Part shown: piece after piece, positions 42,057 through 54,854 of the stretch
How the letters are laid out: each line of letters starts with the position of its first letter
Position numbering within the stretch: position 1 is the first letter of the stretch
Source of the DNA: Elymus sibiricus
Lineage: Eukaryota > Streptophyta > Magnoliopsida > Poales > Poaceae
NCBI GenBank assembly: GCA_039707655.1
Contig: CM077665.1
Span: 85,375,954-85,439,953, forward strand
Reading direction: 5' to 3'
DNA: 64,000 nt
Notes under the pieces: model-generated
The model's input: only the letters and a program-made list of their open reading frames with translations
The model's database searches: none
What the model was told of the DNA's origin: nothing
Made by a program: the position numbers and the translations under genes

Positions 42057-43640
42057 TGCTACTTCTCGAGCATGCGTTGGTTTCCGTGAAGAGGAACGGG
42101 TGATGCAGCAAAGTAGATAAGTATTTCCCTCAGTTGTTAAGAACCAAGGTATCAATCCAGTAGGAGATACAAGCAAGTCACCAATGGGTGTACCTACACA
42201 AATAATCAAACACTTGCACCCAACGCTATAAAGGGGTTGTCAATCCCTTCACGGTTACTTGCAAGGATGAGATCTGATAGAGATAGATAGAATAGATTGC
42301 TTGAACGGAAAGTAAAACAAAAGTAAAAATATTGCAGCAAGGTATTTTTGGTGTTTTTGGTTTTAGATCTGAAAGTATAAGATGGAAAATAGACCCGGGG
42401 GCCATAGGTTTCACTAGAGGCTTCTCTCATGATGGCAAGTATTACGGTGGGTGAACAAATTACTGTCGAGCAATTGATAGAAAAGCGAATAATTATGAAG
42501 ACATCCAAGGCAATGATTATGCATATAGGCATCACGTCCGTGTCAAGTAGACCGAAACGATTCTGCATCTACTACTATTACTCCACACATCGACCGACTC
42601 CTGCCTGCATCTAGAGTATTAAGTTCATGAAGAACAGAGTAACGCATTAAGTAAGATGACATGATGTAGAGGGATAAACTCAAGCAATATGATGAAAACC
42701 CCATCTTTTTATCCTCGATGGCAACAATACAATACGTGCCTCGCTACCCCTACTATGTCACTAGGTGAGGACACCGCAAGATTGAACCCAAAACTAAGCA
42801 CTTCTCCCATTGCAAGAATTACCAATCTAGTTGGCCAAACCAAACCAATAACTCGAAGAGACTTGCAAAGATATGAAATCATGCATATAAGAATTCAGAA
42901 AAGATTCAAATAATATTCATAGATAATCTGAACATAAATCCACAATTCATCGGATCTCGACAAACACACCGCAAAAGAGTATTACATCGGATAGATCTCC
43001 ATGAAGATCATGAAGAACATGGTATTGAAGATCAAAGAGAGAGAAGAAGCCATCTAGCTACTAGGTATGGATCCGAAGGTCTGTGGTGAACTACTCACGC
43101 ATCATCGGAGGGGCAATGGAGTTGATGTAGATGCCCTCCGTGATCGAATCCCCCTCCGGCAGATTACCGGAAAAGGCTCCAAGATTGGATCTCACGGGAA
43201 CCGAGGCTCCTAGCGGCGGAAAAGTGTTTTTTGGCTCTCTCTGGTATACAAGGAATATTTTGGAATTTATAGGCTGAAGAATAGGGTTGGGAGAGTTGCC
43301 GTGGGCCCACAAGCCAGGGGGCGCGCCCTACCCCCTGGGCGCGCCCCTGTGGCTTGTGGCCACACGGCGGCTCTCCTGCCTTGGTCTCCAAGCTTGGTAG
43401 ATGTCTTCTGGTCCAAGAAAAATTATTCCGAAGATTTTATTCCGTTTGGACTCCGTTTAATATTCCTTATCTGCAATACTCAAAAACAAGGAAAAAACAG
43501 AAACTGGCACTAGGCTCTAGATTAATAGGTTAGTCCCAAAAATAATATAAAATAGCATATTAATGCATATAAAACATCCAAAACAGATAATATAATAGCA
43601 TGGAACAATCAAAAATTATAGATACGTTGTAGACGTATCA
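42057..43640 (-). mobile_element. Solo LTR of an Athila-like Gypsy element, inside exon 2
   Basis: 1584 bp with a perfect 5-bp duplication GACCA at 42052-42056 and 43641-43645. On the minus strand it starts TGATACGTCTACAACG and ends AGAAGTAGCA, the same family as the LTR at 53236-54825. No internal sequence remains, so it arose by recombination between the two LTRs of one element. Confidence 0.92.
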
Positions 43641-45155
43641 GACCACTTCCTTCTTCCGCCACTGGTAAAAAGAAGGTCTCTTCCCGTAAAGGGCGAGCGA
43701 CCCTTGCCAAACCGAGTGTGCTGGTCCCTATTCCCAAGGGTCGTCGATCCACGCGTCGAACGTCGTCTACGGCAGCAGGGCCTGTACCGAGCAACAGCAG
43801 GAATCCTCCTCGCGAGCCAACGGCGGAGACCACCTCGACCGTGCACTCAACCAAGAGGTACTTTATTCAACGGCGGAGCCAACAGCAATAAGTACTCACA
43901 AAATCTCGCGTCAAAATACTCAGGAGACGAGTACAGCCACCTTCTTTTGGGAACGTTGCCGAGGCGCCAGGCGACCATCATGAATCAAGGTCCTCTGCTC
44001 AGGCTTAACTTGACACGGAGGCCCCTGTGACGGATCAGCCCCCTGAAGATTCCGGGGACGTCTCGGTCACTAACTCCGAGGTAGAGAGTGCGATGAATCA
44101 CTGGCGGCGAAAGGAAGCCCTGCGCCACCAAGCGTTTTCCGAACAAGAGTTTAATGCCCTAAGTTCGGTGGACGCATACATCGGAGCTGCCCGAGCTGGG
44201 CTTGAGGGAGCTGCTAAACTGATATGGTCCAGCCTGGAGGTGAGTGATCGGTTTTAACACTCAAACACAAATATTAACCCAGTAGCCCCCGAGCCTTGAT
44301 TTGGTCGGAACGACCGAGTTAAGGATCTGAATATTGTTTTATGTATAATGTAGGTTTCAAGGCAGCAAAATGAGAAGTTGGCCGAGGAACTCGAGGTGAG
44401 CCGAACACAGGTACAAACCGTGAAGGCCGAGCTTAAGCAAGTGAAGAATTTCACCTGAGAGGCGCACGGTGAGTATGCCAATTTGCTGAATTTATTCGAC
44501 ATTCCCGTTCTGATGAGAGAGTATTTTATAGCAGCTAAATCCATAGGGCAGTTGCAGAGAGATTTGGATGCAGCCCGACAATCTCAGAGGTATGCCGAAT
44601 CTCAGCAAGAGGCTGGCCACCGTGTGTTGACCCAAAGTCTTGAGGAAAAGAACCGGCTTAAGGCGGAAAACCAGCGGCAAGCCGAAGAACTTGAGAGTTT
44701 AAAAACTCAATTGGCTCAAGCCCAGGAAGAGAACCAGAGATTACAGAGGGGCATATTCTGTAAGTGCATGTATATCTTCGTAATTCCGAAAAGTACCTTT
44801 ATTATAGCGGGTGTAAGGGACATGCTTCGTCTCGTGTGTAGGTCTCCTGACCGGGCGGCCCGAGGAAGAAATCGGATCATTCTGAGGGAACCTACTGAAG
44901 GAACTGTCCGTCGTACATGAGCGGGCTCGGAGAGCCATGAAGAGCATGACCAAAGCACTCTGGCCTGCCGAGAAGCCTCTAGAAGGGATGTCCGAACTGG
45001 CTGGTCGGTTTAAAGGAGCCCGACGTCGTTTTGAGTTATGGAAGAGATCGGCTTGTTGAGAGGGAGCGCGGGAGGCGTGGGCAATGGTCAAGACCCGCTT
45101 TACCAAACTTAACCCAGAGCATATGGCTCGGGTTGGGCCGGTAGGGCCGGATGGG

Positions 45156-46791
45156 TGATACGTCTCCAACGTATCAATAATTTATGAAGTATTCATGCCA
45201 TGTTTACAATAATTTTATATGATTTTGGTATGATTTGATTAGAACTAACCCGGACTGACGCTGTTTTCAGCAGAGCTACCGTGGTGTTGTTTTTGTGCAG
45301 AAATAAAAGTTCTCGGAATGGGCTGAAAATTTACGGAGAATATTTTTGGAAAATATAAAAAATACTGGAGCAAAAAGCTGGGCCAGGAAGTGACCGAGGA
45401 GGCCACAAGCCTGGGGGGCGCCCCCCCCTAGGGCGCGCCCCCCTGGCTTTTCACCTCCTCGGGAACCTTCCAGATGTGGGACCAATGCCAAAACCTCTTA
45501 TAAATATAGAAATCGCCGAAAAGAAACCTAGATCAGGAGTTCCGCTGCCGCAAGCCTCCAGAGCCACGAAAAACCAATCGGGAGCCCGTTCCGGCACCCT
45601 GTCGGAGGGGCAAACCATCACCGGAGGCCATCTTCATCATCCCGGCGGTCTCCATGACGAGGAGGGAGTAGTTCACCCTCGGGGCTGAGGGTATGTACCA
45701 ATAGCTATGTGTTTGATCTCTCTCTCTCTCGTGTTCTTGAGATGGCACGATCTTGATGTACCGCGAGCTTTATTGATATAGATGAATCATATGGAGTTTT
45801 CCCCTCTCTATCTTCTTGTGATGAATTGAGTTTTCCCTTTGAAGTTTTCTTATCGGATTGAGTCTTTAAGGATTTGAGAACACTTGATATATGTCTTGCG
45901 ATGGGATATCCATGGTGACAATGGGATGTTCTATTGATCCACTTGATGTATGTTTTGGTGATCAACTTGCGGGTTCCGTGACCTTGGGAATCTATGCATA
46001 GGGGTTGGCACACGTTTTCGTCTTGACTCTCCGGTAGAAACTTTGGGGCACTCTTTGAAGTCATTTGTGTTGGATTGAACATGATGACTCTGAAATTGTG
46101 TGATGCATATCGTATAAACAAGCCCATGGGTACTCGTGGTGACATTGGAGTATCTAGGTGACATTAGGGTTTTGGTTGATGTGTATCTTAAGGTGTTATT
46201 TTAGTACGAACTCTAGGGCTGTTCGTGACACTTATAAGGATAGCTCATAAGATTGATCAGAAAAGATAACTTTGAGGTGGTTTCGTACCCTACAATAATT
46301 TCTTCGTTTGTTCTCCGCTATTTGTGACTTTGGGGTGAACTCTTTGTCGCACGTGAGGGATTTACATATGATTCAACTATGTTAGTATTGTTGAGAGAAC
46401 TTGCACTACTGAAAGTATGAACCCTAGGCCTTGTTTCTAAGCATTGCAATACCGTTTGTGCTCACTTTTATCATTAGTTACCTTGCTGTTTTTATATTTT
46501 CAGATTACAAAAACCTATATCTACCATCCATATTACACTTTTATCACCATCTCTTCGCCGAACTAGTGCACCTATACAATTTACCATTGTATTGGGTGTG
46601 TTTGGGACACAAGAGACTCTTTGTTATTTGGTTGCAGGGTTGTTTGAGAGAGACCATCTTCATCTTACGCCTCCCACGGATTGATAAACCTTAGGTCATC
46701 CACTTGAGGGAAATTTGCTACTGTCCTACAAAACTCTGCGCTTGGAGGCCCAACACGAGTCTACAAGAAGAAGGTTGCGTAGTAGACATCA
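45156..46791 (+). mobile_element. Solo LTR of a Gypsy element
   Basis: 1636 bp, TGATACGTCTCCAACG ... GTAGTAGACATCA, with a perfect duplication ATGGG at 45151-45155 and 46792-46796. TATAAATA at 45499-45506. It belongs to a different family from the solo LTR at 42057, sharing only the termini type and the AACCCGGACTGACGCTG block with the LTRs at 29329 and 34003. Confidence 0.92.
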
Positions 46792-46837
46792 ATGGGCAAG
46801 AAGTGCCGCTTCATTTGGTTTACGACCAAGTGATGCC

Positions 46838-47257
46838 TGTCGGTTCTGAATCTGGCATATCTCGTAGTAGGGGTCCTAAGCTAGGCGTCTTGGAGCGATG
46901 GTAACATGGACACAAGATTTTACCCAGGTTCGGGCTCTCTCAAGGAGATAATACCCTACGTCCTACTTTTGATTGTATTCATATGGGGGATAGTACATAG
47001 TACATGTATCTACCACGAGATTGTTGTAATGAATCTGAGATCGTCTATTAACTAGCCTGGCCTCGGTTTATATAATGCACCGTTGGCCTAGGGTTTAGAG
47101 GAGTCCTTGTATTGTGCGCCAAGTCTTGTGGAATCTCCCTTGTATGCATCATGGGCTGCCCGAAGTGGCCCATTAGTGAATTACCCTGGGGGTCGTCGGC
47201 CCGACCCACTGGTCGGGAGACGAGATGGTGAATACCCCCTAGTCTAGGACACCGTCA
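46838..47257 (-). repeat. Tat-like LTR D
   Basis: 420 bp; plus-strand form TGTCGGTTCTGAATC ... GGACACCGTCA, with a minus-strand TATA-type run at 47066-47073. It is followed by GTAGCCCCCTGAACC, the reverse of a polypurine tract. A different, more diverged family than LTR A and B. Confidence 0.8.
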
Positions 47258-47509
47258 GTAGCCCCCTGAACCGGTCTTCAAGTTGGGGACGCTCCTCGGT
47301 TCTTCAAAACAGTTCTTTGTCTTCGGTCGTCGGTCTTGAAAACTAGTTCAACAAATCTTCCCATGTCCGATCTCGAGGATCGCCGAGACGAATCCGAAGA
47401 GTTCACACGTCGGGCATCCGAGGAGCCCTTTAAGTTTTTGGCCTTTATCGATACCTTGTTATTTTTTACACCACACTTCGGGTCTGAAGTGTCTTCCGTG
47501 CGGCGGTGT

Positions 47510-47665
47510 CCTCTTGCGTCCAAGCTCCAACGCCGGACTGCATCCGAGGTGTCTTTTTTGCATCCGGGCTCCAACACCGGACTGTGTCCGAGCTCCAACA
47601 CCGGATTGTATCCGAGGTATCTTTTTGCAGCCGAGCTCCAATGCCGGTATGCATCCGAGGTGTCA
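47510..47665. repeat. Short imperfect repeats (GAGCTCCAACACCGG / GCATCCGAGGTGTC)
   Basis: The words CTCCAACACCGGA(C/T)TG and (T/C)GCATCCGAGGTGTC or variants recur about four times at irregular spacing of about 30-60 bp. Short open frames across it on both strands are repeat artefacts. Confidence 0.65.
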
Positions 47666-50160
47666 TAGATTACCTCGGTCTTGAAAAGGTTGAAGGAGTT
47701 CAACTGAGCTTAATGCCGAAAATGCCCTTTATGAAGCCAGCCACTTGCATCCAAGCTTTATGCCGGACTGCTTCCATGGTGGTGCACCACCTTGGTCTCA
47801 GGCTTTTTTTTGGGGGATTTATTTACGATCGCCGCAATTTATTTACTACCGAGATGTATAGCCAGTAACCCTCAAGGTGTGTGTCGGTCTAAAACCTGAG
47901 ATGCACCCGAAGGAAATAATAAAACCACAGATCCCAGTAGCCCCTGAGACTTAGGTCGATTTGTGAAATCGGCCTGAGGATCAAGTCCTAGCTTGGCATC
48001 ATACTTAGGAACAGAAACGTGGTGTGCCATAGTTTTCGAGACCCAGGTTGGGTGCGGCCGAACAACCTGAGGATCAAATCTCCTTGGAAACCGTATTGTA
48101 CTTTGATTTTCTTGCATTGAATAGGTAATGCAGTAGCCCTCGAGCCTTAATTTGGGCACGGGTGGTTGAATTAAGGATCGATATTTGTTTGACACAAACT
48201 TTGTTATGTTCGACACAATTTATGTATAATGATTCTATGTATCCAAGTACTTTACATCATTAATGCTCGGATCCGCATTGTACAAGACTTTGTTGACCGA
48301 CCATCGGCTTTAATATCCTCGGCCAGTTTGTCCTACTTTATAAAGCCTTTATAAGGGCAAAGATTTATGGCAAACAAGGCAATCCGGCCATACGGTTTTA
48401 TAAACAAAGGTATGTGGAGAGATATGTTATATTACTATTTAACATAAGGAACATCTTCTGGGAAAAATAGTTCCTTTATAAGTTCCTTTTCCCAGGCTAT
48501 CATGTTGACCATGATCGTGAAAAACCTAACCTCCGATCAATGTGGGAGGAAAATAGCGAGGATTTAGTTTGGGAAATGTTCCCGAAATCAGTGGTCTTTA
48601 ATGAACCGAAATTTTCACTTCCGTCGTTGCCGACCAATTATATTCTTAAGATGACTAGCTTTCGGCTTCACCCAGTCTGAGGTACTAACCCGGATGACCC
48701 AGAAGTAACAATCATAGAGGTGCTCCCTTTACCTCCTAGCCGAACAATCAGGAATGTAGGGGGTAAGCATAGGAGCCAGGCAACCCAGCTTGGTCAAAAT
48801 CTTAAGACAAATTGATGCATATTTATGGCTTTATAACGATGACTACGGAAGGCAACACTCGCATATTGAATACAAATGCTTGTTACGCTATATGCTATGT
48901 TGACTCCTTTGTGACCGTTTATTATTTGAGAATGGCACATCATCGGCTTCTACCCCTTTGTAGATGCTACGTGGGGTGCTTCCGCAGTAACAAGACAACC
49001 CTTATCCGACGTCTCGGTGCCCGGAGGCGGTTGTGTTAGCGGAAACGAGGCAATCAGACATCTAGGCTTTATAACTTTCACTTAGTCATAGGAGCTTAAA
49101 GTTTGGGAGGCCAGTTACTAGCCCCCGGTTAGTGTTCGGCGTCAGCCGAGGTCAAGGCGTTAACACTTCGGCCAATTTTATGAAAGGCCCACGGGGTAAC
49201 CTCTATCGGTCTATAGTTTGACAGTCATCGGATCGCTGACCAGTTTGCTCTCATTGTGACAGTCAGTTTTCGGCTTTCTCCACTGAGGCACTTGACCGGT
49301 TAAATCGGAAGTACAATTGCAGTGGTTCTTCCTTTCCACACCCACCCGAACAAAGCGGAATGTAGGAGGCAATCACAGGAGCCGGGCAACCCAACTATTG
49401 ACCAAAGACACAATTTTAAACTGATGCATATAAATCAATATCAAAGAATGTTTTGCCGAGGACTGCTCGGAGTACCTTGGCTTTTTGTGGGTTCAGCTCT
49501 AGTCGGAGTCCCCCGTTGATATTGCCGATACTTTAAAGGCATCCGACGTTGTACTATGAGACCTATGCACAATATCACCCGAGACTCGGGTTGGGTGCGG
49601 CCGACCAACATGAGGATCGAATCTCCTTGGGAACTAGTCTGGATGTCATGTGTGTTTTGCCAACGCCGGTGTGTAAGTCGGCAGGAAAGATACCGAGTTG
49701 TGGGTCAAAAAAGATCTCCCGAGCTGAATTATTACGCAGGGTACCTCGGTCATGAGGATGTCCCGCCTCCTAAAAGTAAAACATACAAATAGCTTAAAAG
49801 TGCCATAAGCTCAAAAAGCCAAAAAACTTTATGTTTAAATAGAATCAAGTTTTTATTGTGCCAACCCGAAATTGGTGTCAAAATTAATATGTGTTTCGGT
49901 CGTGCTTTAACATGATACATCCGATCTCCGGACTTCAAGCGGGTCAGCCTTTGGCTTCAACCTCCATATCCCGAAGGCGGAGTGTTTCTCCGAGGCCTGT
50001 TTAGCGAACTAAACTCGAGCGGCTTTAGAAAGAAACCAGGCTATCCGGCTATTGACCACACACTAGTGTCGGAAAATGGAGTAGTAGAAAAAGACTTTGC
50101 AACGACCAAGAAGAAAACACGTTTATTATAAAACGGCTCATACAAATTAAAGAGCCCCCG
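47666..50160. other. Noncoding interior of Tat-like fragment D
   Basis: No gene is recognised. 48110-48200 (CAGTAGCCCTCGAGCC and on) and 48900-49400 recall the interior of fragment 1 at about 6100-6660. Confidence 0.55.
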
Positions 50161-50990
50161 GTTAAATCGGGTAAAGACATTTTTAAAAAACAAGTTTTTT
50201 TTGTTTAACAAGAAATACAATGTTTGGTTGAACCGAATAAAAAGTAAAATTTCAAAGAGAGCTGAGCACGAAAACGACTTAGCTGGGTAATGTGCTCGGT
50301 GCGGTCCGGAGTTGCGCGACGGAGACATAGTCCTCGGCCTGGCCGAGGTCCGATCCCCCAAGCCCGAGGTAATCGAGCGAAGATCTCGGGTCGAGAAGTG
50401 GCAACGCAACATGGTTGCTACGGCGAGGCGAAGCCCCCGGTCTGGCCGAGGAGATAGAGTAGTTGGGCAGCGTGATGGCAAAACCCCCAGTTATCATGGG
50501 AAAAGGAAGTGTTTTTAACAAAAAAAATTATTTAACATACATATAATGCTTGGTTGAACCGAAAAAAATTAAAATTAAAAAAAAGTTAAGCATGAAAGCG
50601 ACTTAGCTGGTTAATGTGCTCGGTTTTGATGACGTGGCCAAAGCTTGTAGCGGGTCGAGGTCCCAGCCCCCAAGCCGGTCCCGAGGTGTCCGAGCGAAGA
50701 GCTCGGCTTGATGAAGTGGTGACGCAGCACGATCGATGAGGCGAGACGAAGCCCTTGGTCCAGCCGAGGTTATGAAGCTGGTCGGCTGATGACGCCGAAG
50801 TCCCAGAAGTAGGTTGATGAAGAGATGGCGAAGCCCCCGGTCTAGCTGAGGTGCCGGAGGAGGTCGGTAAGGTGACGCTAGATCTCCCATGCCAGCCGAC
50901 GTGTCGAAGCAGGTCGGCGTGGTGGGAAGAAGTGACGGCGCGGCAATGCCGATACAGGTCGGAACTTGTGACGCGGTCAATACCGGCTTG
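50160..50990. repeat. Tandemly duplicated block of about 350 bp
   Basis: Two diverged copies start near 50195 and 50530. Shared words are TTGGTTGAACCGAA (50222 and 50551), GCGACTTAGCTGG(T/G)TAATGTGCTCGGT (50275 and 50609 regions) and the following CGAAGCCCCCGGTC and CGAGCGAAGA words. GC-rich frames here on either strand are not called. Confidence 0.6.
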
Positions 50991-51807
50991 AGAAGTGACC
51001 GCGCGACGATGATGGCACGCCCGACCCGTGCAATCCGCGGGGCGACGATCTTGTCTTGATGATTATTTGTGCCTCACGATGCCGAACTCTTGTTCGACTC
51101 GCCGAGGTTATGGTCTGAGGTGGTTATCGTCGACTCGATGGAGCGACGGCGCAGTCGATGTTGGTGCAGGTTGGTATCCATGGAGCAACATGGCCGGACC
51201 GGTTTGACATCGGCGTGACGGTCAAGATCGCCTTGGAAAAGACTCAAAATTTGTGGGCACGTGTTTCAAAACAACACACAATACTCCAGAAAAAAAAATT
51301 CCTCAAATAGGATGTCCAATATCCCATTCATGAAGAAAGATGAATTCGGGTCGGATTCATTTTCGCGCAGAAAACAGATCCGAAAATTGATGTACTCATC
51401 GGAAGTTTCCCGGAGTTTGGACGGTCGGATCGAGCTAAAATTTTGAGGGGTGATCGGTATGAAAATTCCGCAGAAGTTGAACGGTGGGATCTTGCAAACG
51501 ATTTCCGACCTAGCCGCAGGACTTCTCGCCCTAAACTCATCCGGAATTTCGTCCAGATTCGACAAGGCTACGGTAGATCGGACTTTCCTGGAGATTCCTC
51601 CATCGGAACATGATGAAATTTTACAGGTTTATTCTAGACCCAATTCCGCACAATTCCACCAAAGCAATCGTCAAAGCGATGCTAGAGGAAGCGGGGACGA
51701 TGAACACGAGTCACTGTCCAGAAAAACTGTACGGTTGCTCGAGGACGATGTTAACATTGAGCCCCCGAGCTCCGTAGATGATTCCCCGTGATCTTATTAG
51801 AGATCTG
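50991..51807. other. Unassigned sequence at the end of Tat-like fragment D
   Basis: Contains an open frame at 51450-51791 (about 113 codons, no ATG context or domain recognised) and near its end a GAGCCCCCGAGCTCC phrase typical of Tat interiors. Function not known and a gene is not supported. Confidence 0.4.
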
Positions 51808-51876
51808 TGATACGTCTCCAACGTATCTATAATTTTTTATTGTTCCATGCTATTATATTATCTGTTTTTGATTCCC

Positions 51877-53235
51877 GTAGCATGCACGTATGGTGAACCG
51901 TTATATAACGAAGTCGGAGCATGATTTGTTTATTAATTGTCATCCTTTGTGTGAGGGTCGGGAGCGCGCGATGGTTAACTCCTACCAACCTCTCCCCTAG
52001 GAGCATGCGTCTAATACTTTGCTTCGATAACTAATAGACTTTTGCAATAAGTATATGAGTTCTTTATGACTAATGTGAGTCCATGGATTACACGCACTCT
52101 CACCCTTCCACCTTTGCTAGCCTCTTTAGTACTGCGCAACTTTCGCCGGTGCATTAATCCCACCATAGACCCTTCCTCAAAACAGCCACCATACCTACCT
52201 ATTATGATATTTTCATAGCCATTCCGAGATATATTGCCATGCAACTTCCACCGTAATTCTTGAATTGTAAGTAAATAAAAGTGTGATGATCATAATTATT
52301 AGAGCATTGTCCCATGTGAGAAAAGGACGGAAGCTATGATTCCCTCACAAGTTGGGATGAGACTCCAGACTTTAAAAATAATAAAAGAGGCCAATGAAGC
52401 CCAAATAAAAAAGAGAGGCCAAAGATGCCCACCAACAAAAATGAGAGAAAAGAGGGAAGGGATGCTACTATCTTTTTTCCACACTTGTGCTTCAAAGTAG
52501 CACCATGATCTTCATGATAGAGAATCTCCTATTTTGTCACTTTCATATACTAGTGGGAATTTTTCATTATATAACTTGGCTTGTATATTCCAATGATGGG
52601 CTTCCACAAATTGCCCTAGGTCTTCGTGAGCAAGCAAGTCGGATGCACACCCACTTAGTTTCTTTTTGAGCTTTCATACACTTATAGCTCTAGTGCATCC
52701 GTTGTATGGCAATCCCTACTCACTTACATTGATATCTATTGATGGGCATCTCCATAGCCCGTTAATACGCCTAGTTGATGTGAGACTATCTTCTCCTTTT
52801 CCTCACAACATCCACCATATTCTATTTCACCTATAGTGCTATATCCATGGCTCACGCTCATGTATTGCGTGAAAGTTGAAAAGGTTTGAGAACATAAAAA
52901 GTGTGAAACAATTGCTTGACTTGTCATCGGGGTTGTGCATGATTTAAATACTTTGTGTGGGGAAGATGGAGCATAGCCAGACCTTATGATTTTGTAGGGA
53001 TAACTTTCTTTGGACATGTTATTTTGAAAAGACACGACTGCTTTGTTAGTATGCTTGAAGTATTCTTGTTTTTATGTGAACATTAAACTTCTGTTTTGAA
53101 TCTTATGCATCTCAACATTCATGCCACACTAAAGAATATTACATGGATAAATATGTTAGGTAGCATTCCACATCAAAAATTCTATTTTTATCATTTACCT
53201 ACTCGAGGATGAGCAGGAATTAAGCTTGGGGATGC
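51877..53235 (+). other. Internal 3' noncoding region with polypurine tract
   Basis: No coding domain is seen. The end (GAGCAGGAATTAAGCTTGG and GGATGC up to 53235) is the purine-rich tract directly before the LTR. Confidence 0.65.
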
Positions 53236-54825
53236 TGATACGTCTCCAACGTATCTATAGTTTTTGATTGTTCCATGCTATTATATTATCTGTTTTGGAT
53301 GTTTTATATGCATTAATATGCTATTTTATATTATTTTTGGGACTAACCTATTAACCTAGTGCCCAGTGCCAGTTTCTATTTTTTCCTTGTTTTTGATTAT
53401 TGCAGAAAAGGAATATCAAACGGAGTCCAAACGGAATAAAATTCTATGCTGATTTTTCTTGGACCAGAAGGAACCTAGGAGGCTTTGAGAAGAGGCCAGA
53501 AGACCTACGGGTGGGCCACAAACCACCAGGGCGCGCCCCTGGGGGGGCGGGGGCGCCCCCCTGGCTTGTGGGCCCCCCGTAGCTCCTCCAATCCTAACTC
53601 TTCGCCTATAAATTCAGAAATATTCCACCAATACCAAAGAGAGCCACGAAAATACTTTTCCTCTGCCGCAAGCCTCTGTTCCCGTGAGATCCCATCTTGG
53701 AGCCTTTTCCGGCGATCTGCCGGAGGGGGATTCGATCACGGAGGGCCTCTACATCAACACCATTGCCCTTCCGATGATGCGTGAGTAGTTTACCTCAGAC
53801 CTTCGGGTCCATAGCTAGTAGCTAGATGGCTTCTTCTCTCTCTATGTTCTTCAATACCATGTTCTCCATGATCTTCATGGAGATCTATCCGATGTAATAC
53901 TCTTTTGCGGTGTGTTTGTCGAGATCCGATGAATTGTGGGTTTATGATCAGATTATCTATGAATATTATTTGAATCTTCTTTGAATTGTTATATGCATGA
54001 TTTTATATCTTTGTAAGTCTCTTCGAGTTATTGGTTTGGTTTGGCCAACTAGATTGGTAATTCTTGCAATGGGAGAAGTGCTTAGTTTTGGGTTCAATCT
54101 TGCGGTGTCCTCACCCAGTGACAAAGTAGGGGTAGCGAGGCACATATTTGTATTGTTGCTATCAAGGATAAAAAGATGGGGTTTTCATCATATTGCTTGA
54201 GTTTATCCCTCTACATCATGTCATCTTACTTAATACGTTACTCTGTTCTTCATGAACTTAATACTCTAGATGCAGGCAGGAGTCGGTCGATGTGTGGAGT
54301 AATAGTAGTAGATGCAGAATTGTTTCGGTCTACTTGATACGAACGTGATGCCTATATGCATAATCATTGCCTTGGATATCGTCATAACTATGCGCTTTTC
54401 TATTAATTGCTAGACAATAATTTGTTCACCCACCGTATTATTTTTCTTCAAGAGAGAAGCCTCTAGTGAAACCTATGGCCCCAGGGTCTATTTTCCATAT
54501 TATATTTTCAGATCTATAAACTAAAAAACACAAAAATAATTTTCTGCAATTTATTTACTTTTATTTTAATTATCGTTTTAGTAATCTTTTATATCTATCT
54601 CTATCGGATCTCATCCTTGCAAGTGACCGTGAAGGGATTGACAACCACTTTATAGCGTTGGGTGCAAGTGTTTGATTGTTTGTGCAGGTGCATAGATTGG
54701 GGCCTTGCTTGTACCTCCTACTGGATTGATACCTTGGTTCTCAAAACTGAGGGAAATACTTATCTACTTTGCTGCATCACCCTTTCCTCTTCAAGGGAAA
54801 ACCAACGCAAGCTCAAGAAGTAGCA
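53236..54825 (+). repeat. Complete LTR shared by two internal regions
   Basis: 1590 bp, TGATACGTCTCCAACG ... AGAAGTAGCA, with TATAAAT at 53607-53613. Same family as the solo LTR at 42057-43640. Confidence 0.88.
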
Positions 54826-54836
54826 AGAAGGATTTC

Positions 54837-54854
54837 TGGCGCCGTTGCCGGGGA
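54837..54854 (+). other. Primer-binding site, tRNA-Asp type (perfect)
   Basis: TGGCGCCGTTGCCGGGGA, full match to the complement of the plant tRNA-Asp 3' end. A degenerate second copy lies at 54905-54922. Confidence 0.9.

Larger units (their letters stand above)
40032..46837 (-). mobile_element. Tat-like Gypsy fragment with antisense ORF copy 3, hit by two solo LTRs
   Basis: LTR B (40032-40502), polypurine tract, then antisense ORF from 40867. Two solo LTRs (42057-43640 and 45156-46791) interrupt it. It is itself cut at 46837 by another Tat-like LTR. No gag or pol remains. Confidence 0.75.
40867..46837 (+). pseudogene. Tat antisense ORF copy 3, PF04195-like domain plus coiled coil
   Basis: ATG 40867 (MASIPGSSSRPHGPL). 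Exon 1 is 40867-41811 (315 codons, donor GTAAGT). Exon 2 is 41892-42056 and continues at 43646 after a solo LTR, ending near 43855. Further exons are about 44030-44240, 44352-44468, 44532-44760 and 44842-45155, the last one interrupted by a second solo LTR and resuming at 46797. Exon 1 has RGLGFPINPFLRGLLEFYGI and LHILGFVALCEMFLG, matching the plant gypsy-type domain. The later exons are heptad-rich (Gln/Glu/Lys/Leu). Exon 1 and exon 2 carry no stop or frameshift. Stops appear in later exons (TGA near 44457 and others). Copy 3 is a diverged relative of copies 1 and 2. Confidence 0.72.
46838..51807 (-). mobile_element. Tat-like Gypsy fragment D (LTR and noncoding interior)
   Basis: LTR 46838-47257 then about 4.5 kb without recognisable coding sequence. 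The interior repeatedly shows Tat-type phrases (CAGTAGCCCC, GGCTTTCTCC, GCCGAGG). It lies inside fragment copy 3 and ends at the Athila-like block at 51808. No gag, pol or clear antisense ORF domain was identified. Confidence 0.65.

Noticed and set aside
47278..47868. Overlapping frames on both strands with SSTNL/CKKDTSD-like repeats
   Set aside because: They arise from the short GC-rich repeats at 47510-47665 in a retrotransposon interior.
51450..51791. 113-codon frame before the Athila-like block
   Set aside because: No domain, no related frame in the other Tat copies; kept only as unassigned sequence.
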